A DNA stretch of 64,000 nucleotides from an uncultured Reyranella sp. (GTDB taxonomy: Bacteria; Pseudomonadota; Alphaproteobacteria; Reyranellales; Reyranellaceae). A program made the position numbers and the translations under genes. The notes under the pieces are model-generated. The model saw only the letters and a program-made list of their open reading frames with translations, did no database searches and was not told the origin of the DNA. The stretch lies in contig NZ_CAMFKM010000006.1 of assembly GCF_945957355.1 (NCBI RefSeq), forward strand, positions 300,949-364,948, given 5' to 3'. Of the stretch, positions 1 through 8,760 are shown in pieces (position 1 is the stretch's first letter; each line of letters begins with the position of its first letter).

Positions 1-5
1 GTACT

Positions 6-830
6 CTAGTCCTTCATGAACACGTTGAGGTCGCCTGTCGGGATCGCGCGGTCGAGATAGGTGAAGGTACCCTTCTCCTTCACCTCTGTCGCCGCATCGA
101 TCAGACCCGTCATGGCGGCGCGATAGAGCGAGGTGGCAAGGCTGATGCGCTTCACGCCCGCCGCTTCGAGCTCGGCCTTGCTGAAGGACTTGCCCTTGAT
201 GCCGACCATGAAGTTGAAGGGCTTGCGCAGTGCGCCGCAGACCTTCTTCACCGAAGCCAGATCGGGCAGCCCCGGCGCGAACAGGACATCGGCACCCGCC
301 GCCTCGAACGCCTGCAGGCGCTTGATCACGTCGCCCAGATCCGGCTTGCCGCGCAGGAAGCCTTCGGCGCGGGCCGAAAGGACGAAGGGTACCGGCAGCG
401 AACGCGCTGCATCGACCGCTGCCTTGATGCGTGCCGTCGCCGTTTCGATATCGAACAGCGGCTGGTCCGGATTGCCGGTCGCGTCCTCGATCGATCCGCC
501 GACCAGCCCGACGCCTGCAGCCTGCCGGATCGTCTCGGCCGCATCCTCGGGCAAGTCGCCGAAGCCCTTCTCGAGGTCGGCCGCCACCGGCAGGTCGGTC
601 GCGTTCACGATCGACCGTGCATTGGCCAGCGCCTCCTCGCGCGTCACCCGGCCATCGCGCCTGCCCAGCGTGCCTGCCTTGGCGCCGCTCGAACTCGCCA
701 GGGCCTCGAAGCCCAGCCCCGCCAGTATGCGCGCCGAGCCCGCATCCCAGGGATTGGCGATGACGAATGCGCCCGGCCTCTCATGGAGCACCCGGAACTT
801 GCGGGCCTTCTCGGCCTGACTGACACTCAT
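6..830 (-). CDS. Isocitrate lyase/PEP mutase family protein
   Basis: A 274-residue protein of the PEP mutase/isocitrate lyase superfamily, which makes or breaks C-C or P-C bonds in 2-oxo/2-hydroxy acids using Mg2+. The sequence runs as a TIM barrel. It opens with FVIANPWDAGSARIL, continues with the DLEKGFGD strand and a GGSIEDATG segment that carries the acidic metal ligand, and ends with ISLATSLYRAAM. It has neither the KKCGH signature of true isocitrate lyase nor the EDKxxxxxNS loop of PEP mutase, so the substrate is unknown. Many genomes call this group 'carboxyvinyl-carboxyphosphonate phosphorylmutase', a name that should not be trusted. I chose the ATG at 830 because an AGGGG lies about 9 bases before it. 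ATG 839 and an upstream start at 893 are in frame. It is followed on the same strand by the BASS transporter, transcribed from further upstream. Confidence 0.85.
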   Translation of the reverse strand: MSVSQAEKARKFRVLHERPGAFVIANPWDAGSARILAGLGFEALASSSGAKAGTLGRRDGRVTREEALANARSIVNATDLPVAADLEKGFGDLPEDAAETIRQAAGVGLVGGSIEDATGNPDQPLFDIETATARIKAAVDAARSLPVPFVLSARAEGFLRGKPDLGDVIKRLQAFEAAGADVLFAPGLPDLASVKKVCGALRKPFNFMVGIKGKSFSKAELEAAGVKRISLATSLYRAAMTGLIDAATEVKEKGTFTYLDRAIPTGDLNVFMKD

Positions 831-899
831 GACGCCCATCCCCTCATTCGTACGATCCGGCGGAGTTTGTCCCGCCGGTTCTCTGCAAGACAATCGAGA

Positions 900-1751
900 T
901 TATTTCAACGTCGCCTCATGTCTGGCCGCAACCGCCCGGCGCCACCGCGTATAAGGCAGCGTAATCGCCACCGAGATGGCGATGTAGATGGAGATCACGA
1001 CGGCAATACGTGCCCCCGGCAGCGACGTCGCAACGAACACCGCGACGCCGATGTGACGGGTGGCGCAGGCGACGGCGAGCGCCGAGCGGTTTTCCTCCTC
1101 CGGGCCGCCGACGAGGTGGCCGATGACCAGGGACATCAGGATCAGGAGCGCGAGAGCCGCGATACCCTGCCATTTGACCTCGAGCACCACATGCCAGTTC
1201 ACGACCAGCAGCACTACGGCCGCCAGTGTCATGGCCAATCCCGCCAGGCCGACCACCCGCCCGCCGGTCCAGGCCGCAAACTTCGGGAAGAGCCGGCGCA
1301 CCGCCATGCCCGCCAGCAGCGGCAGGAAAAACGACTCGCCCAGGACCAGCGCCGTCTTCTCCGGCGCGAGGCGCGGCAGTCGAGGGAACAGCGGGCCGAG
1401 CATCTCCAGCCACAGCGGCACGAGGATCACGGCCAATACCGATGAGACCACAACCAGGCTGAAGATATATGCCCCGTCACCGATGCCCAGCAGCTTGCGC
1501 GGCAGCAGCGGCGCCCCGGCGGAGACCGCGAGCACCAGCAGACCGGCTTCCGCCGCCGCCGGCAACGGCAGCAGAATGACCAACCCGACGGCTGCCAGCG
1601 GCGCCAGCACGTACATGGCCAGCAAGGAGCGTAACAGCAGCGCGGGCTGCCGGAACAGACGGACCGCGTCGTGCAGGGTCGAGTCGAGGCCGATGCCGAA
1701 GATGATGATCGTGACGGTGATCTTGAGGAGGACGAGAAGGCCGATGGTCAT
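900..1751 (-). CDS. BASS (bile acid:sodium symporter) family transporter
   Basis: A 283-residue polytopic membrane protein, almost entirely hydrophobic, with eight or more predicted membrane segments. The motif ACATRHIGVAVFV near residue 230 resembles the crossover helix motif of SBF-domain carriers. This family couples Na+ entry to uptake of organic anions such as bile acids, pantoate or 2-oxo acids. It is shorter than the usual 10-helix members (about 300-330 residues). The gene ends about 70 bases before the start of the PEP mutase-fold gene on the same strand, so both are probably co-transcribed and the carrier may feed that enzyme. The substrate cannot be told from the sequence. Confidence 0.75.
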   Translation of the reverse strand: MTIGLLVLLKITVTIIIFGIGLDSTLHDAVRLFRQPALLLRSLLAMYVLAPLAAVGLVILLPLPAAAEAGLLVLAVSAGAPLLPRKLLGIGDGAYIFSLVVVSSVLAVILVPLWLEMLGPLFPRLPRLAPEKTALVLGESFFLPLLAGMAVRRLFPKFAAWTGGRVVGLAGLAMTLAAVVLLVVNWHVVLEVKWQGIAALALLILMSLVIGHLVGGPEEENRSALAVACATRHIGVAVFVATSLPGARIAVVISIYIAISVAITLPYTRWRRAVAARHEATLK

Positions 1752-1987
1752 GGCTGAGGCTTATCGCACGGCCGGCGAATCATCATCCACCCACCGTTTC
1801 CGATCCTCGCACTGGATATGAGACCAGACCAGTCCGCGGCCGGGCCTCTGAGCGGACCGCCGCGAACAAGGCACCAATTTTTGTTGCAGCGGCACTGCCG
1901 AAGCGCCCAAATGGATCATGATCGCGCCGCGTCTGCCACGAGAACAGCCTGGACTGTCGGCAGAACGCGATTGGGGGAGAGAATTCC

Positions 1988-3262
1988 ATGCAGCGTCGCA
2001 GCCTGTTGACCGCCCTCGCCGCTACGCTTGCGGCCGGCATCTGGCCCGCCGCACGAGCGCAGGACGCGGGCGGCAAGCCATTCACGCCCGAGCAGCTCGA
2101 CCAGATCCTGGCGCCGATCGCGCTCTATCCCGATGCCGTGCTTGCGCAGACCCTGATGGCGGCAAGCTATCCCCTGGAAGTCGTCGAGGCCGCCCGCTGG
2201 TCAAAGGCCAACCCCAACCTGAAGGGCGACGCCGCCGTCGCGGCCGTCAAGGACAAGAGTTGGGACGTCAGCGTGAAGTCGCTGGTCGCCTTTCCGCAAG
2301 TCCTCACCCAGCTCAGCGACCACCTCGACTGGATGCAGAAGATCGGTGACGCGATGATCGCCCAGCAGCAGGATGTCGCCGATTCGATCCAGCGCCTGCG
2401 CGCCAAGGCGGCCGACGCCGGCAACCTGCAGAGCGGCAAGGAGCAGACGGTCACCTCGCAGGGATCGGGTACCGATCGGACCATTGTCATCGCCCCGACG
2501 AATCCGGAAGTGATCTACGTACCGGCCTACAATCCCAATACCGTATACGGGACCTGGCCCTACCCGGCCTCTCCACCGACCTACTATCCGCCGCCACCCG
2601 GATACGGGTACGGCTCGGCGCTGCTGACCGGCCTGCTCTTCGGCGTCGGCATCGCGGCTGCCGGCGCGATCTTCGGGGGCTGGAACTGGGGACGCGGCAA
2701 CAGCTACGTCAACGTGAACGTCAACCGCGCGGTCAACATCGACCGCAACTTCAACGTCAACAACATCAACAACGGCCGCTGGCAGCACGAGCCGGTCCAC
2801 CGAAAGGGCGTGGCCTATCGCGATCCCGCGACGCGCCAGCGCTTCAATCAGACGCGGCCCGGCGCAGATCAGCGCCAGGAGTTCCGGGGGCGCCTCGAAA
2901 ACCAGCCGAGGCCGCAGGCCAATGCGCGTCCCAGCCCGCCGAACCGCCCCGCTGGCGGGGGCACTGCGCAACGCCCCAACGTCACCAATCGCGCCGCTGG
3001 CGGCCAGCATCCCAACTTCCAGAACCACGCCGGAGCGCCCCGCGGCGGCGGTGCCATCCGCGGCACCAACAACGGACAACAGGTCAATCGCGAGGCGGCC
3101 CGCGGGCGGGCGCAGCAATCCCGGGCCGCCACGCATCCGTCCGGTGGGGGTGGTGCGCGCGGAGGAGGAGGTAGTGGTGGCGCACGCGCCGGCGGAGGCG
3201 GCGGAGCCGGAGGTGGTGGAGGCCGCGCGGGCGGCGGCAATCGCGGCGGAGGACGGCAATGA
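1988..3262 (+). CDS. DUF3300 domain secreted protein, Gly/Arg-rich tail
   Basis: A 424-residue exported protein of unknown function. Residues 1-24 form a signal peptide with a charged QRR start, a hydrophobic core and an ARA cleavage site. The DUF3300 domain (about 30-200) is recognisable from EQLDQILAPIALYPD and VIYVPAYNP. A Tyr/Pro-rich linker and one hydrophobic GGxxAAGAIFGG stretch follow. Next come an Asn-rich segment (VNVNVNRAVNID), then a long low-complexity tail rich in Arg, Asn, Gly and Ala that ends in poly-Gly. GGGGGAG sits eight bases before the ATG. The stop overlaps the start of the DUF2950 gene by four bases (ATGA). The two families are regularly found as neighbours, which suggests a joint envelope function, but none is established. 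Confidence 0.9.
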   Translation: MQRRSLLTALAATLAAGIWPAARAQDAGGKPFTPEQLDQILAPIALYPDAVLAQTLMAASYPLEVVEAARWSKANPNLKGDAAVAAVKDKSWDVSVKSLVAFPQVLTQLSDHLDWMQKIGDAMIAQQQDVADSIQRLRAKAADAGNLQSGKEQTVTSQGSGTDRTIVIAPTNPEVIYVPAYNPNTVYGTWPYPASPPTYYPPPPGYGYGSALLTGLLFGVGIAAAGAIFGGWNWGRGNSYVNVNVNRAVNIDRNFNVNNINNGRWQHEPVHRKGVAYRDPATRQRFNQTRPGADQRQEFRGRLENQPRPQANARPSPPNRPAGGGTAQRPNVTNRAAGGQHPNFQNHAGAPRGGGAIRGTNNGQQVNREAARGRAQQSRAATHPSGGGGARGGGGSGGARAGGGGGAGGGGGRAGGGNRGGGRQ

Positions 3263-4191
3263 GCGCGTCGATGTTCCGGAAGGCGCTTCTCGCCCTCCTC
3301 GTGGCAAGCGGCCTGGCCATTGCCCTCGTGACGGGTGCCTCGGCCCAATCCGCGAAGCCGGAGGGCTTCGCAACGCCCGAGGCGGCCGCCAATGCGCTAA
3401 CCGACGCCATCAGGCGCGACGACAGCAAGGCCGTCGGTGCGATCCTCGGCAGCGGCTGGCGCGACATCGTGCTGGGCCGGCCGGAGGACGAGGAGCGGCT
3501 GCGCGAAAAGTTCCTCGAAGCCTGGGACACGAGCCACAAGATCGTCGTCGACGGCAACAAGGCGACGATCGAAGCCGGCACCACCGGCTGGACGGGGCCC
3601 ATTCCGATCGTCAGGGACGGCGACCAGTGGCGCTTCGACGTCGAGGCGGGCCGCAAGGAAATCACCGCACGCCGTATCGGCCGCAACGAACTGTCGGTCA
3701 TCCAGAGCCTGCTGGCGCTGGTCGATGCGGAGCACGAATACGCCGCACTCGATCCGATGAAGGTCGGTGCACCGGTCTATGCGCGGCGACTGCTCAGCTC
3801 GCCGGGCAAGAAAGATGGGCTCTACTGGGATGTAGCTCCAGGCGAGCCCCAGAGCCCGATCGGCCCCGCCCTCGCGACCGCCCAGGCCCAGGGCCAGGGC
3901 GGCACCGAAGACGGCTACTACGGCTACCGCTTTCGCCTCCTCTACGCCCAGGGCCCGGAGGCGCCGGGCGGCGCGTACGATTATCTCGTGAAAGGGCGCA
4001 TGATTGGCGGCTTTGCCATCCTCGCCTGGCCGGTCCGCTACGATGACACCGGCGTGATGACCTTCATGGTGAACCAGGACGGTGTCGTCTATGAGCAGGA
4101 CCTCGGCCCCGACACGGCAACCAAGGCCGCCGCGATCACCGTCTACAATCCGGACAAGGGCTGGGAGAAGGCCGACATGACCCCGCCCTGA
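3259..4191 (+). CDS. DUF2950 domain secreted protein
   Basis: A 310-residue exported protein with a Sec signal peptide (residues 1-29, ending ASA|QS). The rest is a DUF2950 domain, recognised by FATPEAAANALTDAIRRDD, the GWRDIVLGRPEDEERLREKF helix, DGYYGYRFR, and GGFAILAWPVRY near the C terminus. Translation starts inside the stop codon of the DUF3300 gene, so the two are translationally coupled and presumably act together in the periplasm or outer envelope. The biochemical role is unknown. The length is normal for the family and nothing appears truncated. Confidence 0.9.
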   Translation: MSASMFRKALLALLVASGLAIALVTGASAQSAKPEGFATPEAAANALTDAIRRDDSKAVGAILGSGWRDIVLGRPEDEERLREKFLEAWDTSHKIVVDGNKATIEAGTTGWTGPIPIVRDGDQWRFDVEAGRKEITARRIGRNELSVIQSLLALVDAEHEYAALDPMKVGAPVYARRLLSSPGKKDGLYWDVAPGEPQSPIGPALATAQAQGQGGTEDGYYGYRFRLLYAQGPEAPGGAYDYLVKGRMIGGFAILAWPVRYDDTGVMTFMVNQDGVVYEQDLGPDTATKAAAITVYNPDKGWEKADMTPP

Positions 4192-4200
4192 CGGCGGACG

Positions 4201-4560
4201 CTACTGGCTGCGGCCGTCCCAGTCCTTCGGACTGAGTTTGTCGACGTCTATTCCTTCGACGCAGCGAAGGTTGATCCCGACGGTGGGCGTGCCATCCGGC
4301 ATCGTCCCCTCGGCATAGCTCTCGATGCCGCACCGGGTACAGAAGCGGTGGTGCAGCGACTTCTTGCCGAACTGGTAGTCACCCTGCTCGGCCGCTCCCG
4401 ACTTCAACTTGAAGCTGGCCTTCGGCGCGAAGGCCCATACGGCGCCGAGCCGCGTACAGATCGAGCAATTGCACTTCAGTGCGCCGGAGACGTCGAGATC
4501 GACGTCAAAGGCGACGGCGCCGCAATGGCAGCTTCCGGAATAGGACATCGTCTCCGGCAT
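4201..4560 (-). CDS. GFA/CENP-V domain zinc protein
   Basis: A 119-residue small cytoplasmic zinc protein of the GFA (glutathione-dependent formaldehyde-activating enzyme-like) family. The structural and catalytic zinc ligands are visible: CHCG near the N terminus, CNCSIC about 20 residues later, and CTRCG around residue 80. Only some members act on S-hydroxymethylglutathione, so a role in formaldehyde handling is a possibility, not a call. ATG 4560 was preferred over ATG 4572 because GGAGG lies five bases upstream of it. It is convergent with the DUF2950 gene and ends nine bases after it. Confidence 0.85.
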   Translation of the reverse strand: MPETMSYSGSCHCGAVAFDVDLDVSGALKCNCSICTRLGAVWAFAPKASFKLKSGAAEQGDYQFGKKSLHHRFCTRCGIESYAEGTMPDGTPTVGINLRCVEGIDVDKLSPKDWDGRSQ

Positions 4561-4671
4561 ATGGTCCTCCATCCTGTGTGGCAGCGCTAAACGCGCCGGC
4601 CCTTCAACGGATGCCTAGAGTCTTTCCGACTGACACTGAATCATAGCAGTCTTCCTAAAAAACCACCTCAC

Positions 4672-4770
4672 CCTGCGGAGCGCTCCGCAGGAGCGCATCT
4701 CGAAGGATGGGCACGAGCACCGCGTCTGTTGTTCATCCTTCGAGACGGCCCTTCGGGCCTACTCAGGATG
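4672..4770. repeat. Palindromic intergenic repeat element (two adjoining hairpins)
   Basis: A perfect 20-bp palindrome lies at 4672-4691. A 12-bp inverted pair follows (TCTCGAAGGATG at 4698-4709 with CATCCTTCGAGA at 4734-4745). Nested in this is a hairpin 4734-4770 with inner stem GGCCC-TTC-GGGCC and outer ends CATCC/GGATG. Such dispersed elements ending in CATCCTTCGAGAC...CAGGATGAG are familiar between genes in alphaproteobacterial genomes. It lies downstream of phnY and upstream of the GFA gene, both on the minus strand, and could also act as a terminator for the phn operon. Confidence 0.65.
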
Positions 4771-4803
4771 AGATGTTGTGTGTGAACTCGAAGCGGAAAG
4801 ACT

Positions 4804-6258
4804 CTAGCCCGGCCAGGGCAGCGACCAGGTCTTTACATTGGTGAAGCTCTTCATCGCCTCGAGCACGCCCTCCTTGTAGCCGAGGCCCGAATCCTTGATG
4901 CCGCCGAACGGCGACATCTCGATGCGGTAGCCGGGCACTTCCCAGACGTTCACCGTGCCGACCTGCAGTTCGTCGACGAACTTCGTGATGTAGTCGAGAC
5001 GATCCGTGCAGACGCCCGACGACAGGCCGTAGGCCGTGCCGTTGGAGACCTGGATGGCGTGGCTGATGTCTCTCACGCGGATGATCGGAATCGCCGGGCC
5101 GAAGGTTTCCTCGCGCACCAGCTCGGCCTGCGGATCGACGTGGTCGACGACGGTGGGCGGGAAGAGCGCGCCCCGGCGGTCGTTGCCGTGCAGCAGCTTC
5201 GCACCGTACTTCGCCACCGCCTCGCTCACCCTGTTCTGGAACAGCGTCGCCGCGCGTTCGTGGATCACGGTGCCGACATCGGTCTCGGGATCGAGCGGAT
5301 CGCCGGCCTTCAGCTTCTTCGCCTTGGCGAGTACCCGCTCGACGAAGGCATCGGCCACCTTGTCGACGACCAGAATGCGCTTCACGGCGGTGCAGCGCTG
5401 GCCGGAATTCTTGGTGGCGCCCGCGACGGCCAGCTCGGCTGCCTTGTCGAGGTCGGCATCCTCCATGACGATCAGCGGGTCGTTGCCGCCCAGTTCGAGG
5501 ACGATGCGCTTGTAGCCCGCCTTCTCGGCAATGTACTTGCCGACGCGGACCGAGCCCGTGAACGTGACGAGGTCGGAACGCGGATCGACGATCATCGCGT
5601 CGCCGATGTCGGACGGATTGCCGGTGATGACCGACAGCATTTCCGGCGGCAGACCCGCCTCGTAGAGCGTGTCCGCCAGGAACAGCGCCGTGAGCGGCGT
5701 CAGCTCGGTGGGCTTCAGCACGACGCAATTGTTGGTCGCGAAGGCCGGCGCCAGCTTGTGCGCCACCATGTTGAGCGGATGGTTGAACGGCGTGATCGCC
5801 GAGATCGCGTTCAGCGGCTGACGCAGGGTGAAGATCTTGCGCGACTTGCCGTGCGGGGTGAGGTCGCAGGAGAAGGTCTGCCCATCGTCCAGCATGCAGA
5901 GCTGGCCCGCGAAGGTGAAGACGTCGTAGGCGCGGCCGACCTCGTAGAGCGAGTCCTTCAGGCAGAGCCCCGACTCCAGGGTAATCAGGCGCGACAGCTC
6001 TTCCTTGCGCGAGACCAGAAGGTCGGCCGTCTTCAGCAGGATCTGCTGGCGCTGATACCGGGTGAGCTTCGGCTTGTAGTCGTGGGCGATCTGGAACGCC
6101 TCGGCCACCAGTTCGGGCGTGGCGCGCGGCACGGTGCCGACCAGGCGATTGTCCCAGGGGAAGCGCACTTCGAGGCGCGCCTTGGTCTCGACCTTCTTCC
6201 CCGCGATGCGGAGATATTCATGCCGGACGTCGGAGCCGGTGCGGGTGATGGTGTCCAT
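4804..6258 (-). CDS. phnY: Phosphonoacetaldehyde dehydrogenase
   Basis: A 484-residue NAD-dependent aldehyde dehydrogenase that oxidises phosphonoacetaldehyde to phosphonoacetate. The ALDH fold is complete: ITPFNHP (Asn159), the Rossmann segment [10 protein letters not shown], the general base Glu255 in VLELGG, and the nucleophile Cys289 in NSGQRC. The specific assignment rests on context: it is the last gene of phnW-phnA-phnY, nine bases after phnA. GAGAGAG precedes the ATG at 6258. The product is the substrate of PhnA, so the three enzymes form a closed route from 2-aminoethylphosphonate to acetate and phosphate. Without context it would be called only an aldehyde dehydrogenase. Confidence 0.92.
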   Translation of the reverse strand: MDTITRTGSDVRHEYLRIAGKKVETKARLEVRFPWDNRLVGTVPRATPELVAEAFQIAHDYKPKLTRYQRQQILLKTADLLVSRKEELSRLITLESGLCLKDSLYEVGRAYDVFTFAGQLCMLDDGQTFSCDLTPHGKSRKIFTLRQPLNAISAITPFNHPLNMVAHKLAPAFATNNCVVLKPTELTPLTALFLADTLYEAGLPPEMLSVITGNPSDIGDAMIVDPRSDLVTFTGSVRVGKYIAEKAGYKRIVLELGGNDPLIVMEDADLDKAAELAVAGATKNSGQRCTAVKRILVVDKVADAFVERVLAKAKKLKAGDPLDPETDVGTVIHERAATLFQNRVSEAVAKYGAKLLHGNDRRGALFPPTVVDHVDPQAELVREETFGPAIPIIRVRDISHAIQVSNGTAYGLSSGVCTDRLDYITKFVDELQVGTVNVWEVPGYRIEMSPFGGIKDSGLGYKEGVLEAMKSFTNVKTWSLPWPG

Positions 6259-6267
6259 GAAACTCTC

Positions 6268-7524
6268 TCAGGCGACGAGGTTGAGGGCGAGGTCGAAGGC
6301 GTCGAAATTGCGCCAGCGATGCGCACCCGTGTCGCCGCTCGCGAGCCTGCGGTTGCACAGCAGCGGCACGCGCTGCTCGGAGACGCCGCCATGGCTGCGC
6401 AGCGGCTCGGTGAGGCCCGAGAGATCGTGTCGCAAGGCCGAGGTGCCCAGCACCTTGTGCTTGGTCGAGACGACGATGAGATCGCCCAGGCGATCGGCCG
6501 GTAGCTCGAAGCTTGCCGCCGCCTCTTCCTTGGTGAGCGCCGCCTCGATGCCCGGCATCGCCTTCAGCCTGGCGGCCCACTCCGTCGGATTGGTGCAATA
6601 GACGACTGCAAAGGAGCCCAGTGCGCCGTGATGCACGACATAAGGATCGGTGATCGGCAGGATGACGCGGGCCTTGTCCTTGCCCACCCAGCCGTCGAAC
6701 AGGTCCTGCAGGTAGATGACGTCGGGCTGGCCGTCGCTGCCGAACTTGGCGTTCATGCCATGGTCGGCCGTGATAACGATGGTACAGCCCATGGTGTCGA
6801 GCTGGGCAAGATAGCCGTCCATCATGGCGTAGAAGGCATTGGCGACCGGCGTGCCCGGCGCATGCTTGTGCTGGATGTAGTCAGTGGTCGACAGATACAT
6901 GATTTGCGGCCGGTCCCTCTCCATCAGCTTGACGCCGGCGGCGAACACGAACTCCGAGAGGCCGGCGCTGTAGACGTCCGGCACGCCCATGCCCACCAGT
7001 TCGTTCACATGGTCGATGCCATTGTCGGCCAGGGTCGCCTTGTCCGACTTCTCCGACGAGAAGGAGCAGGCCTTGCCGGCGCCCAGTTCGAGCCCCTTGC
7101 CCAGCAGGCCGCGCAGCTTGTCCTTGGCGGTGATGACCGCGATACGGCAGCCGGCGCGCTGGAAGGCGGGGAACAGCGTCTCGACCCGCAGGAACTTCGG
7201 ATCGTTCATCATCACTTCCTTGCCCGTCTCGGGATCGAGGAAGTAGTTGCCGCAGATCCCATGGACGGCCGGCGGACGGCCGGTGACGATCGACAGGTTG
7301 TTCGGATTGGTGAAGCTCGGCACCACGCACTCGCCGACCAGGTTCGTGCCCTCTTTCAGGACCTTGGCGAACCATGGTGCCTGCCCCGCCTCGACGGCGC
7401 GCTCGATGTAACCGGGCTCAGATCCGTCGACGCAGACCACGACGACGGGCTGCTTGGGCAGACGGTAGCTGCGGCCGTTGACGGAGATGTCGCCGCCGCT
7501 GACGTTGATGCTGTCGGGTGCCAT
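6268..7524 (-). CDS. phnA: Phosphonoacetate hydrolase
   Basis: A 418-residue alkaline-phosphatase-superfamily enzyme that cleaves phosphonoacetate to acetate and phosphate with two zinc ions. The expected ligands are present: Asp33 (VVCVDGSEPGYI), nucleophile Thr72 (PSFTNPNN), Asp215 and His219 (TTDYIQHKH), Asp254-His255 (TADHGMN) and His378 (LRSHGG). The length and motif order fit PhnA of the PhnWAY pathway, not the unrelated 'PhnA' zinc-ribbon protein. It lies between phnW (11-base gap) and phnY (9-base gap). GGGAACAGGA precedes its ATG. Phosphate release is independent of C-P lyase, and no C-P lyase genes are in the window. Confidence 0.94.
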   Translation of the reverse strand: MAPDSINVSGGDISVNGRSYRLPKQPVVVVCVDGSEPGYIERAVEAGQAPWFAKVLKEGTNLVGECVVPSFTNPNNLSIVTGRPPAVHGICGNYFLDPETGKEVMMNDPKFLRVETLFPAFQRAGCRIAVITAKDKLRGLLGKGLELGAGKACSFSSEKSDKATLADNGIDHVNELVGMGVPDVYSAGLSEFVFAAGVKLMERDRPQIMYLSTTDYIQHKHAPGTPVANAFYAMMDGYLAQLDTMGCTIVITADHGMNAKFGSDGQPDVIYLQDLFDGWVGKDKARVILPITDPYVVHHGALGSFAVVYCTNPTEWAARLKAMPGIEAALTKEEAAASFELPADRLGDLIVVSTKHKVLGTSALRHDLSGLTEPLRSHGGVSEQRVPLLCNRRLASGDTGAHRWRNFDAFDLALNLVA

Positions 7525-7535
7525 GTCCTGTTCCC

Positions 7536-8687
7536 CTATTCTGCCGCCAGTGCCGGGCCGCCGTTGGTCACCCGCATCTCGTCCAGCACCTCGCGGACCG
7601 CCGCCAGGGCGCCGCGCATATGATCGGCGTTGAGGCGCCCGATGCAGCCCATGCGGAACGAATCCGCCACGGTGAGCTTGCCCGGATAGATCACGTAGCC
7701 GCGGTCCTTGAGCCCGTCATAGAAGCGCTGGAAGACGAACTTCGGATCGGTCGGCATGTGGAAGGTGACGATGATCGGCGCCTGCAGGTCGTTCGGCAGC
7801 AACGTCCTGAAACCCATGGCGCGCATGCCGTCGATCAGGACCGTGGCATTCTCCCGATAGCGCTTGCCACGGCCTGCCACGCCGCCTTCGGCCGCGTGCT
7901 CCTCGATCGCCTTGCCCAGCGCCACGATGACGTGGATCGGCGGCGTGAAACGGTACTGGCCCGTCTTCGCGAAGCCCTCGGCCTGGTCGAACAAGTCGAG
8001 CACCAGCGTGGTCGCATTGCCCTTGCATTCGGCGAGGGCGGCATTGCGGCAGACGACGAAGCCGAGGCCCGGCACGCCTTCGAGGCACTTGTTCGAGGAG
8101 GCCGCGAGCGCGTCGTAGTGGACGTTGCGGGCATCGATCTCGATCGCGCCGAAGGCCGACATCGAATCGACCAGCAGGCGGCGGCCCTGCTTCTTCACCA
8201 GGGCGGCGATCTCCACGATCGGGTTGAGGATGCCCGACGTGGTCTCGCAATGGACGGCGAAGACGTGCGTGATCGCCTTGTCGTCGACGAGAATCTTCTC
8301 GAGCCTGGCGAGATCGGGGGGCGTGTCTTCCGGCGTTTCGTAGGTCGCGACCGCGCGGCCGGCGATCTCGGCGATCTTCTTCGCGCGCTGACCATAGGCG
8401 CCGTTGATCACGACCAGCAGCTTGCCGGACTTCGGCACGAAGGTCGTGATCATCGCCTCCACGGCGAAGGTGCCGGAGCCCTGCACCGGCACGGTCACAT
8501 GCGTGCCCTGACCGCCGGCCAGTTCGACGATCTTCTCCAGCACCATCTTGTTGATGGCGATGAAGCCCTGATCGCGCGAGCCCCAGTCGTGGACCATTGC
8601 CTGCTTCACGCTGGCAGACGTGGTGAGCGGGCCGGGCGTCAGCAGCAGCGGATCGCCGGTTTCGGAGGCAGCAGGCTTGATGTTCAT
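7536..8687 (-). CDS. phnW: 2-aminoethylphosphonate--pyruvate transaminase
   Basis: A 383-residue PLP enzyme (class V aminotransferase fold) that moves the amino group of 2-aminoethylphosphonate to pyruvate, giving phosphonoacetaldehyde and alanine. The start LLLTPGPLTTSASVKQAM is typical of PhnW. The PLP lysine is Lys200 in SSNKCLEGVPG, and the ring-contacting Asp is in VDSMSAFGA (Asp174). It is the first gene of the phnWAY operon and is divergent from a LysR regulator across a 73-base AT-rich gap. No phnX (phosphonoacetaldehyde hydrolase) is present, so the aldehyde goes through PhnY and PhnA. Confidence 0.95.
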   Translation of the reverse strand: MNIKPAASETGDPLLLTPGPLTTSASVKQAMVHDWGSRDQGFIAINKMVLEKIVELAGGQGTHVTVPVQGSGTFAVEAMITTFVPKSGKLLVVINGAYGQRAKKIAEIAGRAVATYETPEDTPPDLARLEKILVDDKAITHVFAVHCETTSGILNPIVEIAALVKKQGRRLLVDSMSAFGAIEIDARNVHYDALAASSNKCLEGVPGLGFVVCRNAALAECKGNATTLVLDLFDQAEGFAKTGQYRFTPPIHVIVALGKAIEEHAAEGGVAGRGKRYRENATVLIDGMRAMGFRTLLPNDLQAPIIVTFHMPTDPKFVFQRFYDGLKDRGYVIYPGKLTVADSFRMGCIGRLNADHMRGALAAVREVLDEMRVTNGGPALAAE

Positions 8688-8760
8688 GGCGCGGATGATC
8701 GGCTCGCTGTGTCTATCCGTCCAGTATATAATTCATATGTTAACTATTGGTTTATCATAT
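8688..8760. promoter_or_regulatory. Divergent phnW / lysR promoter region
   Basis: This is the 73-base gap between the divergent starts of phnW and the LysR gene. Its right half (8736-8760) is strikingly AT-rich for this genome and contains GTTAAC and overlapping CATATG/CATATATG motifs. LysR proteins usually bind such shared regions at T-N11-A dyads; several T-N11-A matches exist and none can be picked out by eye. The role as shared control region is inferred from gene arrangement. Confidence 0.6.

Noticed and set aside
6..830. Phosphonate synthesis (PEP mutase) beside the phosphonate degradation genes
   Set aside because: The protein lacks the EDKxxxxxNS loop of true PEP mutases, and no phosphonopyruvate decarboxylase is present. 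The closeness to phnWAY is probably accidental.
2860..3262. Tandem repeats in the Gly/Arg-rich end of the DUF3300 gene as a CRISPR or satellite array
   Set aside because: Units are irregular in length and sequence and the reading frame is kept; this is low-complexity coding sequence.
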